NCBI RefSeq assembly: GCF_016756495.1
Contig: NZ_AP023244.1
Coordinates: forward strand, 186,001-250,000
DNA length: 64,000 bases
Origin: Mesorhizobium sp. 113-3-3
GTDB lineage: Bacteria; Pseudomonadota; Alphaproteobacteria; Rhizobiales; Rhizobiaceae
Reading direction: 5' to 3'
Position 1 is the first letter of the stretch. Every line of letters starts with the position of its first letter. The position numbers and the translations under genes were made by a program. This document shows, piece by piece, positions 51,828 through 58,839 of this stretch. The notes beneath the pieces are model-generated. The model was not told the DNA's origin, did no database searches, and saw only the letters and a program-made list of their open reading frames with translations.

Positions 51828-52418
51828 ATGCACGAACGCCTGACATTTGTCGCAGTCGCGGCTACCCTTACCTTGGCGCCCCACGCTTCGGCTCAGTCGC
51901 TCACGCATGATCCGAACGCCTGGCGGGCCGTCGCCTACGCCGATCTCGAACTCCCGAACTCGGAAGCTGTGCCCTACGCCTCGCTGTGGGCCGACCGGCT
52001 GAAGGAGAACAACGAAGCCTACGCGGCCAAAGGCGATACGCGGTTTGCGGTCGCCAACGCGCCGGCTTCCGAGAGTCACATCGTGGTGCGCAGCCCGACG
52101 AAAACCGTCGTACTCTCGGTCCTGCACACGCTTACCGGCTGCTCGCCGATCCGCAAGGATCCCGTCGGCAAGGCCACGCTGAAACGATGCCCCATGCGTC
52201 TGGCGATCTATCAGAATGGCCGATCCACAGTCGCTGACGCTGGCCCCGGCTGTTTCATCGAATATGGCGCGCAACCGAACAACGTCCGCCCCGACCTCGC
52301 TCGGAATGGTGCGATGGGTGCATATGATGTTCAGGCCAAAACCATTCGCGCTGGCGTCGTATTCCAAGGTGAAATCGCCCCGGAATGCCAATTCCGGGTC
52401 CCTGTCCCACAACCCTAG
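51828..52418 (+). CDS. Exported hypothetical protein, 196 aa
   Basis: The signal peptide MHERLTFVAVAATLTLAPHA ends at SAQS. The mature part contains HDPNAWRAVAYADLELPNSE, VVLSVLHTLTGCSPIRKD, RCPMRLAIYQNG, DAGPGCFIEYG and APECQFRVP, with four cysteines compatible with two disulfides. AAGGA precedes ATG 51828. No family was recognised. It lies in a run of exported proteins leading to a lytic transglycosylase. Confidence 0.68.
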   Translation: MHERLTFVAVAATLTLAPHASAQSLTHDPNAWRAVAYADLELPNSEAVPYASLWADRLKENNEAYAAKGDTRFAVANAPASESHIVVRSPTKTVVLSVLHTLTGCSPIRKDPVGKATLKRCPMRLAIYQNGRSTVADAGPGCFIEYGAQPNNVRPDLARNGAMGAYDVQAKTIRAGVVFQGEIAPECQFRVPVPQP

Positions 52419-52630
52419 GGTAAGCCGCGATGCCCGATGTGTTTCCGGCAACCTCGATATTCGGAAGGAGCGCAACCATGATCGACATAGAAAACCTGAC
52501 CTTATTCAGTACACCAGCCTGCCACCGGCCATCGCCCGCGGATCAACGCTTCCCTGACGGTGCGCGATGCGCGGCCTTGACCGCGGTTTCTGGCGGCGGC
52601 CACGGCAGGATGGTGTTCAGGTGGTTTAGC

Positions 52631-52987
52631 ATGTCCAGCCCGACAGTCTTCACGACTTTAGCCGTCTTGATCTCGCCGGCAATCGCGCAAGCGCTTGATC
52701 CGCTCAAGGCTCCGCAGGGATCATATGTAGAGTCTAAATACACATGTGCCGATCTCGATCAAGGCGTCGGCGCTCTCGAACTTGCCGAGTTCGACGGCGA
52801 CGCAATCACCGTCGGCGCAAGCACCTGCAAGATAGCAGGCACCCGTCATGGAGACGATGCGTTCCAAGCCTCATGTACAGAGCGTGGCAGCAACTCCCCG
52901 GTCATCACGCCGATGAAGATTACGCGCCCATCCAGCGACGCGCTCTCCATCAATGGCACCATCTATAATTTCTGTCCGGGGAAGTAA
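52631..52987 (+). CDS. Small exported protein with cysteine pairs (118 aa)
   Basis: The signal peptide MSSPTVFTTLAVLISPAIAQ is followed by SYVESKYTCADLDQGVGALE, GASTCKIAGTRHGDDAFQAS, CTERGSN and a terminal INGTIYNFCPGK. ATG 52631 is chosen because AGGTGG (52619-52624) precedes it and it starts the signal peptide. An in-frame ATG at 52478 also has a strong AAGGAG site, but the extension would put the signal peptide internally. One base separates its stop from the next start. Function unknown. Confidence 0.6.
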   Translation: MSSPTVFTTLAVLISPAIAQALDPLKAPQGSYVESKYTCADLDQGVGALELAEFDGDAITVGASTCKIAGTRHGDDAFQASCTERGSNSPVITPMKITRPSSDALSINGTIYNFCPGK

Positions 52988-52988
52988 G

Positions 52989-53687
52989 ATGCTGCGTCCC
53001 CTGTCGATACTCCTCTCCGCGCTCCTGGTCGTCGGACAAGCGCGTGTTGCGCAAGCGAATTCCTTTGACCAGGATGCAAATTCTTGCGACCTCAATGACA
53101 AGACGCCCTTGCTTTCCCTTTGCAAGAAGGGAGCGGGTCTGCCGAGCTATCCGTCCACGCAAGAGATGATGGAGCGCAACCCGAACATCGCAAATATGAT
53201 TGTAGACGCCGCCACCAGGTATGGCGTTGATCCTAAGCTCGCTCTTGCCGTGTCCGCTCACGAAGGCGCGATGTCAGCATGTGCCGGCTCCTTCAGTGGC
53301 GTTCTTGGACCGATGCAGCTTACGGGGGCGACCGGTCGCGCCTACGGAATGGATCGGGGCATCTTGTCCGAAAACATTGAAGGCGGCGTAATGACGCTTC
53401 GCGATGCTGTCAAATCATGCGGCGGCACGTCAGGTATTCGCTGCCTCGCCGATCGTTACAACGGCAGCACTGAAAGCCAGCGCCGTAACTGGACGAACGA
53501 CGTAAACCGCCGCTATGCCGGCCTCAATTCGGCCGGCCAATCCATTCCTCAGGGATGCGGCGCGCAAGCGGTCTGCCAAATGGGACCAGGCGACTTTCCG
53601 ACGCCTAACGGTGGTGACACAAAACTCGCTTCATCCGCTCCCGGTCCCGCCGGCAGCGACATCAACGTTGCCTCTGGTCAGGTGTGA
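52989..53687 (+). CDS. Exported lytic transglycosylase-like protein
   Basis: 232 aa. The signal peptide MLRPLSILLSALLVVGQARV ends near AQANSF. The SLT-like domain has the catalytic Glu in ALAVSAHEGAMSAC, the GVLGPMQLTGATGRAYGMD block, and RCLADRYNGS for the third motif. A G/P/S-rich C-terminal tail follows. GGGGAAG (52979-52985) precedes ATG 52989. It would locally open peptidoglycan. A second, VirB1-type transglycosylase is encoded at 57347, so the two may serve different steps of secretion-system assembly. Confidence 0.72.
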   Translation: MLRPLSILLSALLVVGQARVAQANSFDQDANSCDLNDKTPLLSLCKKGAGLPSYPSTQEMMERNPNIANMIVDAATRYGVDPKLALAVSAHEGAMSACAGSFSGVLGPMQLTGATGRAYGMDRGILSENIEGGVMTLRDAVKSCGGTSGIRCLADRYNGSTESQRRNWTNDVNRRYAGLNSAGQSIPQGCGAQAVCQMGPGDFPTPNGGDTKLASSAPGPAGSDINVASGQV

Positions 53688-53730
53688 CCCCGTCTCCCTT
53701 ATCTGAGGCCACGCCGTCGGGGCGCAGCCT

Positions 53731-54063
53731 TCAATGGGAGAGATTTCGCGACGAGAGCTTGCCGAATCCCCGTTTCAGATGACTCGCCAGTTCCTGGCGC
53801 ACATCATCAGGCCATTGCTCCATCGCAACGCAATTCACTTCGGCCGCAACCAGCGACCAGTACAGCAGATCCGCGTGTCGTCCTTCGAACAGGGCCGCCA
53901 CGATGAACTGTCCAATCACCAACGTGATCGTCTCGGGCTTGCCTTTCTTCCGCAGAAATTCCGAAACCTCTTCCACCCATGGTTTCGGGTGGCAATCGAC
54001 GAACGCTGCCGCTTCCCTATAGAGCGCATTGTCTCCTGCGACTTGCCAGAGATTCGCTTGCAT
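53731..54063 (-). CDS. Hypothetical protein, 110 aa
   Basis: Reads MQANLWQVAGDNALYREAAA, then FVDCHPKPWVEEVSEFLRKK, GKPETITLVIGQFIVAALFE and WPDDVRQELASHLKRGFGKL. It is predicted soluble and helical. ATG 54063 is preferred because GAAGGGA lies nine bases upstream; in-frame TTG 54129 and ATG 54093 would lengthen it. It converges with the transglycosylase gene. No family was recognised. Confidence 0.55.
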   Translation of the reverse strand: MQANLWQVAGDNALYREAAAFVDCHPKPWVEEVSEFLRKKGKPETITLVIGQFIVAALFEGRHADLLYWSLVAAEVNCVAMEQWPDDVRQELASHLKRGFGKLSSRNLSH

Positions 54064-54210
54064 CGTGATCCCTTCAGCAAAAAATGATGCCATTGCATCG
54101 ACGCTGGCGGATTTTCTGATGCCTGTCAAAGAAATATAAAATAGATTTGCTACCTATCGTAGCAAATAAATCTACGCCCGTTGTTTAGCATCTTCTACTT
54201 TTCTCGTATG

Positions 54211-54663
54211 CTACTGGCTTTTGCTGCGTCCCTTTTTGGCCGGAGGCAGCCGCTTCTTCTCGGAGGTTGCCCCAGCGGGGCTGGCTGCCTCTTTCAAAGT
54301 AGGTACACCGCTGAACTCCGTCATCGAGCGCTTCACAGCACGCGTGGCCTCAATATGCCGTGCAATCTCGTTGAAGTTGAAGCCGAACGTTTCGATGTCC
54401 CGCTTCACACCGTCATCGTCACCAGTCCGACCAATGAGCGTCCACACCGGCACTTTCAGGTGCCGTGCCAGCCGCTCCAGGGTGACGAATGTCGGGTTCC
54501 CCTTCCCCGCCCGCAACTGGTAGAGCGTGCCCCGCGATAGCCCCGTAGCGTCGGCGAAACTGGCATAGTCCGGGTACTCGTTTTCGATTTGGCGAAGTCG
54601 CAGCGCGAGCAGGATCGAAAGCCAACCATCGCTGTCTTCTGTCTTGTTTTTAAATATCGGCAC
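54211..54663 (-). CDS. XRE-type HTH regulator
   Basis: 150 aa. The helix-turn-helix spans about residues 20-70: YPDYASFADATGLSRGTLYQ, then LRAGKGNPTFVTLERLARHL and KVPVWTLIG. The remainder is helical with a basic, proline/lysine-rich C-terminus (KKRLPPAKKGRSKS). GTG 54663 follows GGGAGTG. It is divergent from the gene at 55369, and the paired palindromes at 55302-55342 may be its operators, as XRE regulators of mobile elements often control neighbouring transfer genes. Confidence 0.82.
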   Translation of the reverse strand: MPIFKNKTEDSDGWLSILLALRLRQIENEYPDYASFADATGLSRGTLYQLRAGKGNPTFVTLERLARHLKVPVWTLIGRTGDDDGVKRDIETFGFNFNEIARHIEATRAVKRSMTEFSGVPTLKEAASPAGATSEKKRLPPAKKGRSKSQ

Positions 54664-55368
54664 AGTTGCACTCCCGCTTATCGGTCGGAATATGACCGCT
54701 ATTTCTTGTAAAATGTCTAGTGGTTAACCTGGTAGTTCGAAACGATGACACATTGCCCTATTAAAGTGTCGCGGCATCGTCCCCTTACCTCCCCCACATT
54801 GAGGGCGTATGGCTTTGGCCGCCGCTAAATCATTCCAGGGCACGATAGCATTTCGATCTTCATGCCCCTGCTAAAAATGAATAATTAAATGATCCAGTTG
54901 GATGGCCTGGTTCATCCGAGTTATGAATTTGTCGTATAACACCTCATCGGGAGTGACAACCCTGATCTCTGCCCCTGCGAAGCAGGCCCTGCAATCGTTA
55001 CCCCATACCATTTCGAATAAGGGAAACCTCGACGCCGCAACGTCGGTGTCTCAAGAGCCTGCATGACCTCCCGCAACATAAACATGTAGGTGGCGACGTG
55101 CAAATTCGCGCTTCGCACTGCCGATACGCTCAAACGGGTCGCTAGGCCTTGTCCCGCGGAGTCGGCGAAAATCCAATCTCTATCCCTGTTCGAGTTGGAA
55201 ACGGCGCCGGGCAATACGCCGAGCCGATATCGTCAAAAGCGGCACCGTGCCTCATTCATCGAAAAACGCTTGATCCACGAGGAGCCCATCCTACCTCCGT
55301 TGATCATTATAATGATTGTCGATCTGTGATATTATAATGATCGACATCGCAACAGAAGGCTCTTTGTC
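54664..55368. other. 705-bp regulatory/remnant region
   Basis: It lies between the XRE regulator and a membrane protein gene. A minus-strand frame (54921-55214) contains LHVATYMFMLREVMQALETP but lacks a start context and is probably a remnant. The only strong structure is the palindrome pair near 55302-55342. Confidence 0.45.
55302..55342. promoter_or_regulatory. Paired palindromic operator-like sites
   Basis: GATCATTATAAT (55302-55313) is repeated in inverted orientation as ATTATAATGATC (55331-55342), with a 17-bp spacer. The left copy is itself part of a 14-bp perfect palindrome (ATCATTATAATGAT). It sits 27 bp before the start at 55369 and includes TATAAT hexamers, so it could be a repressor site overlapping a promoter. 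Confidence 0.55.
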
Positions 55369-55710
55369 ATGCTAATGAGGTTCGCGTTCGCAATTTTCGC
55401 TGGCGGAGTGCTCGCTTTCTTCGCCCTGCCCGATCAGGAAGCCGGCCTTCGCATGCTCAGCTTTTCCACGGCTTTCTTGATCCTGTGCCTCGCCACCGTC
55501 AGCGTCATCGCGTTTCTGACGCACAAACTAGGACGCTATCGTCTTCCCTCCTCTTTACAGCTGTCGCGCTGTGATGACGATCTTCCTTTACATGACGCTG
55601 CAAAGCCCGATCGCTCCGCTTGGTCGACATCCGGCGTCAACCCCAAGGATCCGAACCTCATCTGGCAGTATCGCCTCAACGATCGGCGCCTTGGCCGCTT
55701 CGAACTCTAA
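55369..55710 (+). CDS. Small membrane protein, 113 aa
   Basis: Two N-terminal hydrophobic helices (RFAFAIFAGGVLAFFALP and LSFSTAFLILCLATVSVIAF) are followed by a polar tail. The last 30 residues (VNPKDPNLIWQYRLNDRRLG) look less family-like, so the true end might differ. It starts at ATG 55369 or 55375, with no clear ribosome binding site. The gene follows the operator-like palindromes directly. Function unknown. Confidence 0.5.
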   Translation: MLMRFAFAIFAGGVLAFFALPDQEAGLRMLSFSTAFLILCLATVSVIAFLTHKLGRYRLPSSLQLSRCDDDLPLHDAAKPDRSAWSTSGVNPKDPNLIWQYRLNDRRLGRFEL

Positions 55711-55879
55711 CAGTCCCAACCGCGCCAGGAACCACTCAATCACGCGCACAGACCCCTGGGTCAAGCGATCATTGAGGATCCTGCACGGAGGCCGCGCGGC
55801 TGAAGCTGGCCTTTGCACTGAGACAAGGCAAGGGGCGGCAGGGGTCATCCGGTGAGGGGACTTCGCACGCTTGAAAGTA

Positions 55880-55993
55880 ATGCTGAAGAAATTCGACATG
55901 GATCCGGGAACGGGCATTGTCATCGCAACAGTCCTGATTTTGGTGCTGTCCGGCGCCCGGCTTTTGAACCAGTGGGACAGTCTATCGTTTTAG
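55880..55993 (+). CDS. Possible 37-aa single-pass membrane microprotein
   Basis: MLKKFDMDPGTGIVIATVLI, then LVLSGARLLNQWDSLSF, ending in TAG 55991-55993. The frame stays open past the stop and gives another hydrophobic helix (LIAAIVLGLISAIALAVAFV), followed out of phase by SEDVQYDPTRRGPVIDLQAD ending at 56163. This may be one or two small membrane protein genes broken by a frameshift. Confidence 0.35.
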   Translation: MLKKFDMDPGTGIVIATVLILVLSGARLLNQWDSLSF

Positions 55994-56119
55994 CGAGAGC
56001 CGGGGCTGATCGCGGCTATTGTCCTTGGCTTGATTTCGGCGATTGCGCTGGCCGTCGCGTTCGTGGTCCGGCGATGGCCTCTGAGGATGTACAGTATGAT
56101 CCAACGCGCCGGGGACCGG

Positions 56120-56719
56120 TTATCGATTTGCAGGCGGATTCGAAGACTGACCAGCCTGGTTAGATGCGTTTCGGATATCGCGGAGGATGATGGCATTCGG
56201 ATCGGGCACGTCGGCAAACTGCCACAGGCCAAGGTGCTGCTTTTTAGCGACCTCCTGCGCGACGATATAGGGAGCATGGACCGGAGCGCCGTTCGGAGTG
56301 ACGGCCGCGAACGCCCAGCCGGTCGAGATCAGCGCCGTGCCGAGGTCGATGCGAGAACCGGCCGCGGATCCTGACGTAGGCTGTGCGACGCAAACGACGA
56401 AGCGCGTTTTGGTCGCGGCCTGCCAGGCGGCCGTGTAGCATTGAGGTTTGAGATCCCGGATGAGAGAGACGAGCATTGCAAGGCTTGCCTCCCCGCAATC
56501 GACATGCCCCCCTTCCCTATTTGTGAAATAAGTGCCTCGCAAGCAGGCTTGAACACCATAGAGACGGTGGGTCTCGCCGGCATAGGTCCAGGTGTCGCCG
56601 GTGCTGAAAGATGCCGTGGCGGGGATCGGAAACCACGGATTGGGTTTGTCCTCGGCCAGTGCCGGAACACTCCCGAGGAAGGCCGCGAGAATGCCGGCGG
56701 CGGCGAAGCCAGGTTTCAT
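56120..56719 (-). CDS. Exported SNase-fold protein, degenerate catalytic site
   Basis: 199 aa. The signal peptide MKPGFAAAGILAAFLGSVPA ends at LAEDK. The SNase-like core reads HRLYGVQACLRGTYFTNREG, CGEASLAMLVSLIRDLKPQC, KTRFVVCVAQP, then IDLGTALISTGWAFAAV and KKQHLGLWQFADVPDP. Arg35 is kept (HRLYGV), but Asp40 and Glu43 are Q and L, while an Arg87-like residue is present (TRFVVC). It is probably a non-catalytic relative with disulfides. ATG 56719 overlaps the trbM stop by one base (TAATG), so translation is coupled. The C-terminal end overlaps the small plus-strand frame at 56163. Confidence 0.7.
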   Translation of the reverse strand: MKPGFAAAGILAAFLGSVPALAEDKPNPWFPIPATASFSTGDTWTYAGETHRLYGVQACLRGTYFTNREGGHVDCGEASLAMLVSLIRDLKPQCYTAAWQAATKTRFVVCVAQPTSGSAAGSRIDLGTALISTGWAFAAVTPNGAPVHAPYIVAQEVAKKQHLGLWQFADVPDPNAIILRDIRNASNQAGQSSNPPANR

Positions 56720-57258
56720 TATTGATACCTGCTCAGATTGAACCAGAAACGCTGTTTGCCGTCGGTCGTCGTGAGATCGAGATAGTTTGGCTCCGTCCTC
56801 TGCTCGCGCGGCGTCACGGCCGATGTTGGACGCGTTCCGTAACCCGAACCTCTCGGGTTCGTGCCCCAAGAGGAGTTCGTCGCATTCCGCGCAGCACAGA
56901 AAGCGCCGTTGCTGTCGGGCTTGTAGACAGTTTGTGAGCGAGAGCTGTTGTCGCTCCCGCTCGATTCCGCATCGGGCGAGACGGCGATCGTGCCGTCCGG
57001 GCAAGGTTTGAATTCCTCATATCCGATACGACCGGAACTGCCGGCCTCGGGGCACTGAGGCCAGGGCTCCCCATGCGCCACCATCCGGAAAGCGCGCTCG
57101 ACCGGGGGCACACATTCCCCGACGCTCGCCCAACCCTGCGGGTTGAGGATGCACAGCAAAACCTTGCAGCCAAAGTCGTCAGCTTGGGCCGGCGCCGAGG
57201 ACAGAGCCGCCAAGGTCGGCAAAACCACCACAACGGGAAGAACCCTGCTCATTTTCAT
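56719..57258 (-). CDS. trbM: TrbM/KikA/MpfK-family conjugal transfer protein
   Basis: 179 aa. The signal peptide MKMSRVLPVVVVLPTLAALS ends at PAQADD. The mature start DDFGCKVLLCILNPQGWASV, then GECVPPVERAFRMVAHGEPW, PQCPEA matches the TrbM/KikA pattern (C-x-V-L-LC-L ... C-x-P ... P-x-C) with four conserved cysteines. Members are periplasmic accessory proteins of conjugative type IV systems. It is divergent from the virB1 gene with an 88-bp shared control region, and its last base overlaps the SNase-fold gene start. The middle is S/G/N-rich and variable. Confidence 0.78.
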   Translation of the reverse strand: MKMSRVLPVVVVLPTLAALSSAPAQADDFGCKVLLCILNPQGWASVGECVPPVERAFRMVAHGEPWPQCPEAGSSGRIGYEEFKPCPDGTIAVSPDAESSGSDNSSRSQTVYKPDSNGAFCAARNATNSSWGTNPRGSGYGTRPTSAVTPREQRTEPNYLDLTTTDGKQRFWFNLSRYQ

Positions 57259-57271
57259 TGTGCCAGCCTCA

Positions 57272-57323
57272 ATTTCGCGATTGCAGTTTATCGAATCATT
57301 GTATTAATTCGATATCGCGAAAT
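57272..57323. promoter_or_regulatory. Nested inverted repeats in the trbM/virB1 divergent control region
   Basis: ATTTCGCGA (57272-57280) pairs with TCGCGAAAT (57315-57323), and inside it TCGAAT (57291-57296) pairs with ATTCGA (57307-57312). Both outer arms contain TCGCGA. Position and symmetry suggest a regulator controlling both operons. Confidence 0.55.
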
Positions 57324-57346
57324 CGGCAACGGCCAGGATTATTTTG

Positions 57347-58204
57347 GTGACTCCATTCCGCAAAACGATTCTGGTGGCGGGTGCGGCCCTGTCGGTGTGC
57401 CAAGTGGCGTTTGCGCAGGAAGCTTCGCCAAGATCCCAGAACCGAGTAACGGCACCTGCCACGCGCATCGTTAATGCTGCTGTCGACGCCAATGGCCGGG
57501 TGATGCCGGCCTATCAGGTTGAGAGCCAAGACGTGCAACGGATCGGTACGGCGGAAGGCGCTGACAGCGCGGCCGCTACTGTGACGTCGGCCAAGGCTGA
57601 CAGCCCCTGCCCCGGAGTTGCGGCCCTTTCGAAGGAAGAAGGACAGCGGATCGTCGAAACGGTCGCGCGCCAGCAAGGCTTTGCCCCGCTGCTTGTTCTC
57701 GCGGTTGCCCGGGCCGAAAGCCGCTTCAATTCCGGCGCGCTATCGCCCAAAGGGGCCTATGGCCTGATGCAGCTTCTTCCGTCCACGGCAGCAAGCTACG
57801 GGGTCGATATCTGCGATCCCGCGGATAATGTGAAAGGTGGGATCGGCTTTCTGCGCGATCTGCATCGCAGGTTTCCGAACCCGATATACATGCTCGCCGC
57901 CTACAACGCCGGCGAGGTCGCGGTTCTCAAATACAAGGGCGTGCCGCCCTACTCCGAGACGGTTGGCTACGTCGCCAACGTCATCAACGATTTCTACCAA
58001 TGGCCATCGGTCGGGTCTGAGGCAGTGATGCCCGCAGGGGCGGTGAGCCTTGACCTGGCCGGCGTTCAACCGGCTGCGGCCGGCGCGGCGGATCAACAAA
58101 ATGATCCGACATCCCGCACCAACTCCCGCAATGGCGGCACCACGAAGTCTGGCGAAGCGACGGCGCCGGTCTGGCAGGGCGGGATGGTGCAAAACTTTGA
58201 CTGA
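57347..58204 (+). CDS. virB1: VirB1-type lytic transglycosylase
   Basis: 285 aa. The signal peptide VTPFRKTILVAGAALSVCQV ends at AFAQEA, followed by a linker of about 70 residues. The SLT domain has the catalytic Glu in LAVARAESRFNSGALSPKGA, YGLMQLLPSTAASYGVD, and MLAAYNAGEVAVLKYKGVPP YSET. A long N/G/S/T-rich tail follows. GTG 57347 is preferred to the adjoining TTG because AGGA is nine bases away. It opens peptidoglycan for the secretion channel. First gene of the virB operon, 12 bp before virB2. Confidence 0.9.
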   Translation: MTPFRKTILVAGAALSVCQVAFAQEASPRSQNRVTAPATRIVNAAVDANGRVMPAYQVESQDVQRIGTAEGADSAAATVTSAKADSPCPGVAALSKEEGQRIVETVARQQGFAPLLVLAVARAESRFNSGALSPKGAYGLMQLLPSTAASYGVDICDPADNVKGGIGFLRDLHRRFPNPIYMLAAYNAGEVAVLKYKGVPPYSETVGYVANVINDFYQWPSVGSEAVMPAGAVSLDLAGVQPAAAGAADQQNDPTSRTNSRNGGTTKSGEATAPVWQGGMVQNFD

Positions 58205-58216
58205 GGAGAAGCTTTG

Positions 58217-58525
58217 ATGACCTTGTGGAAGATGATTGCGACACGCAGCGCTGGTGCGGCGATGCCGTTCATGCTCTTGGCAACGCAGGCGATGGCCGGG
58301 GGCGGAAATCTCCAGCCGGTGCAAAGCACGCTGCAGACGTTGGTGCAGACCTTAACCGGTCCAATCGCGACGGCTTTGGCGGTTCTGTTCTGCATTTTCA
58401 TGGGCTTCATGGCCTGGGCGGCACGCTTGTCATGGTTTGTGGCCGGAAGCTGGGTTTTGGGCATCGTGCTGGTCTTCGGCTCGGCCCAGATCGTCGAATT
58501 CTTTCAATCCGCGGTCGGCAGGTGA
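58217..58525 (+). CDS. virB2: VirB2-type major pilin
   Basis: 102 aa. A long signal peptide (MTLWKMIATRSAGAAMPFML to ATQAMAGG) precedes the two-helix pilin body: LVQTLTGPIATALAVLFCIF, MGFMAWAA and WFVAGSWVLGIVLVFGSAQI. GAGGAG (58203-58208) precedes ATG 58217. It would form the T4SS pilus after processing. Length and topology match TrbC/VirB2. Confidence 0.88.
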   Translation: MTLWKMIATRSAGAAMPFMLLATQAMAGGGNLQPVQSTLQTLVQTLTGPIATALAVLFCIFMGFMAWAARLSWFVAGSWVLGIVLVFGSAQIVEFFQSAVGR

Positions 58526-58530
58526 TCGGG

Positions 58531-58839
58531 ATGGCAGACGGGCGGAACGATCCTGGTGAGCTCAAATTGCTGATCACTCCGCTCGTCAAGGGCTTGACGC
58601 GAGCGCCGACGGTGCTCGGCATCCCCTACGAGCTCGCGGGGTTCATCGGCGTGCTGACCGCTGTCGTGTTCCTTGCAACCCATAATCTGGTCATGCTCTC
58701 TATCTGCTTGCCGCTCTATGCGGTTGCCAGGATCGCGATCATGCGCGATCCCATGTTCATCGAGATCATGTTCATCCGTTCACGAAAGATGCCGCCCCGG
58801 AGCGCCAGCTTCTGGGGCGCGCGCAGTTATCGGGTGTGA
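58531..58839 (+). CDS. virB3: VirB3-type inner-membrane protein
   Basis: 102 aa. VirB3 family features are LITPLVKGLTRAPTVLGIPY, the hydrophobic ELAGFIGVLTAVVFLA, a second helix (LVMLSICLPLYAVARIAI), then MRDPMFIEIMFIRSR. ATG 58531 is only five bases after the virB2 stop; the upstream AGGTGAT inside the virB2 end may be the ribosome binding site. Its stop overlaps the virB4 start (GTGA). Confidence 0.9.
   Translation: MADGRNDPGELKLLITPLVKGLTRAPTVLGIPYELAGFIGVLTAVVFLATHNLVMLSICLPLYAVARIAIMRDPMFIEIMFIRSRKMPPRSASFWGARSYRV

Noticed and set aside
54921..55214. 97-aa minus-strand frame containing LHVATYMFMLREVMQALE
   Set aside because: A short protein-like patch, but no start context and no recognisable family; treated as a possible remnant.
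55588..55923. Minus-strand frame containing RVIEWFLARLGLLEFEAAKA
   Set aside because: It overlaps the small plus-strand membrane protein gene and lacks a start signal; the two cannot both be right and the plus-strand gene has better topology.
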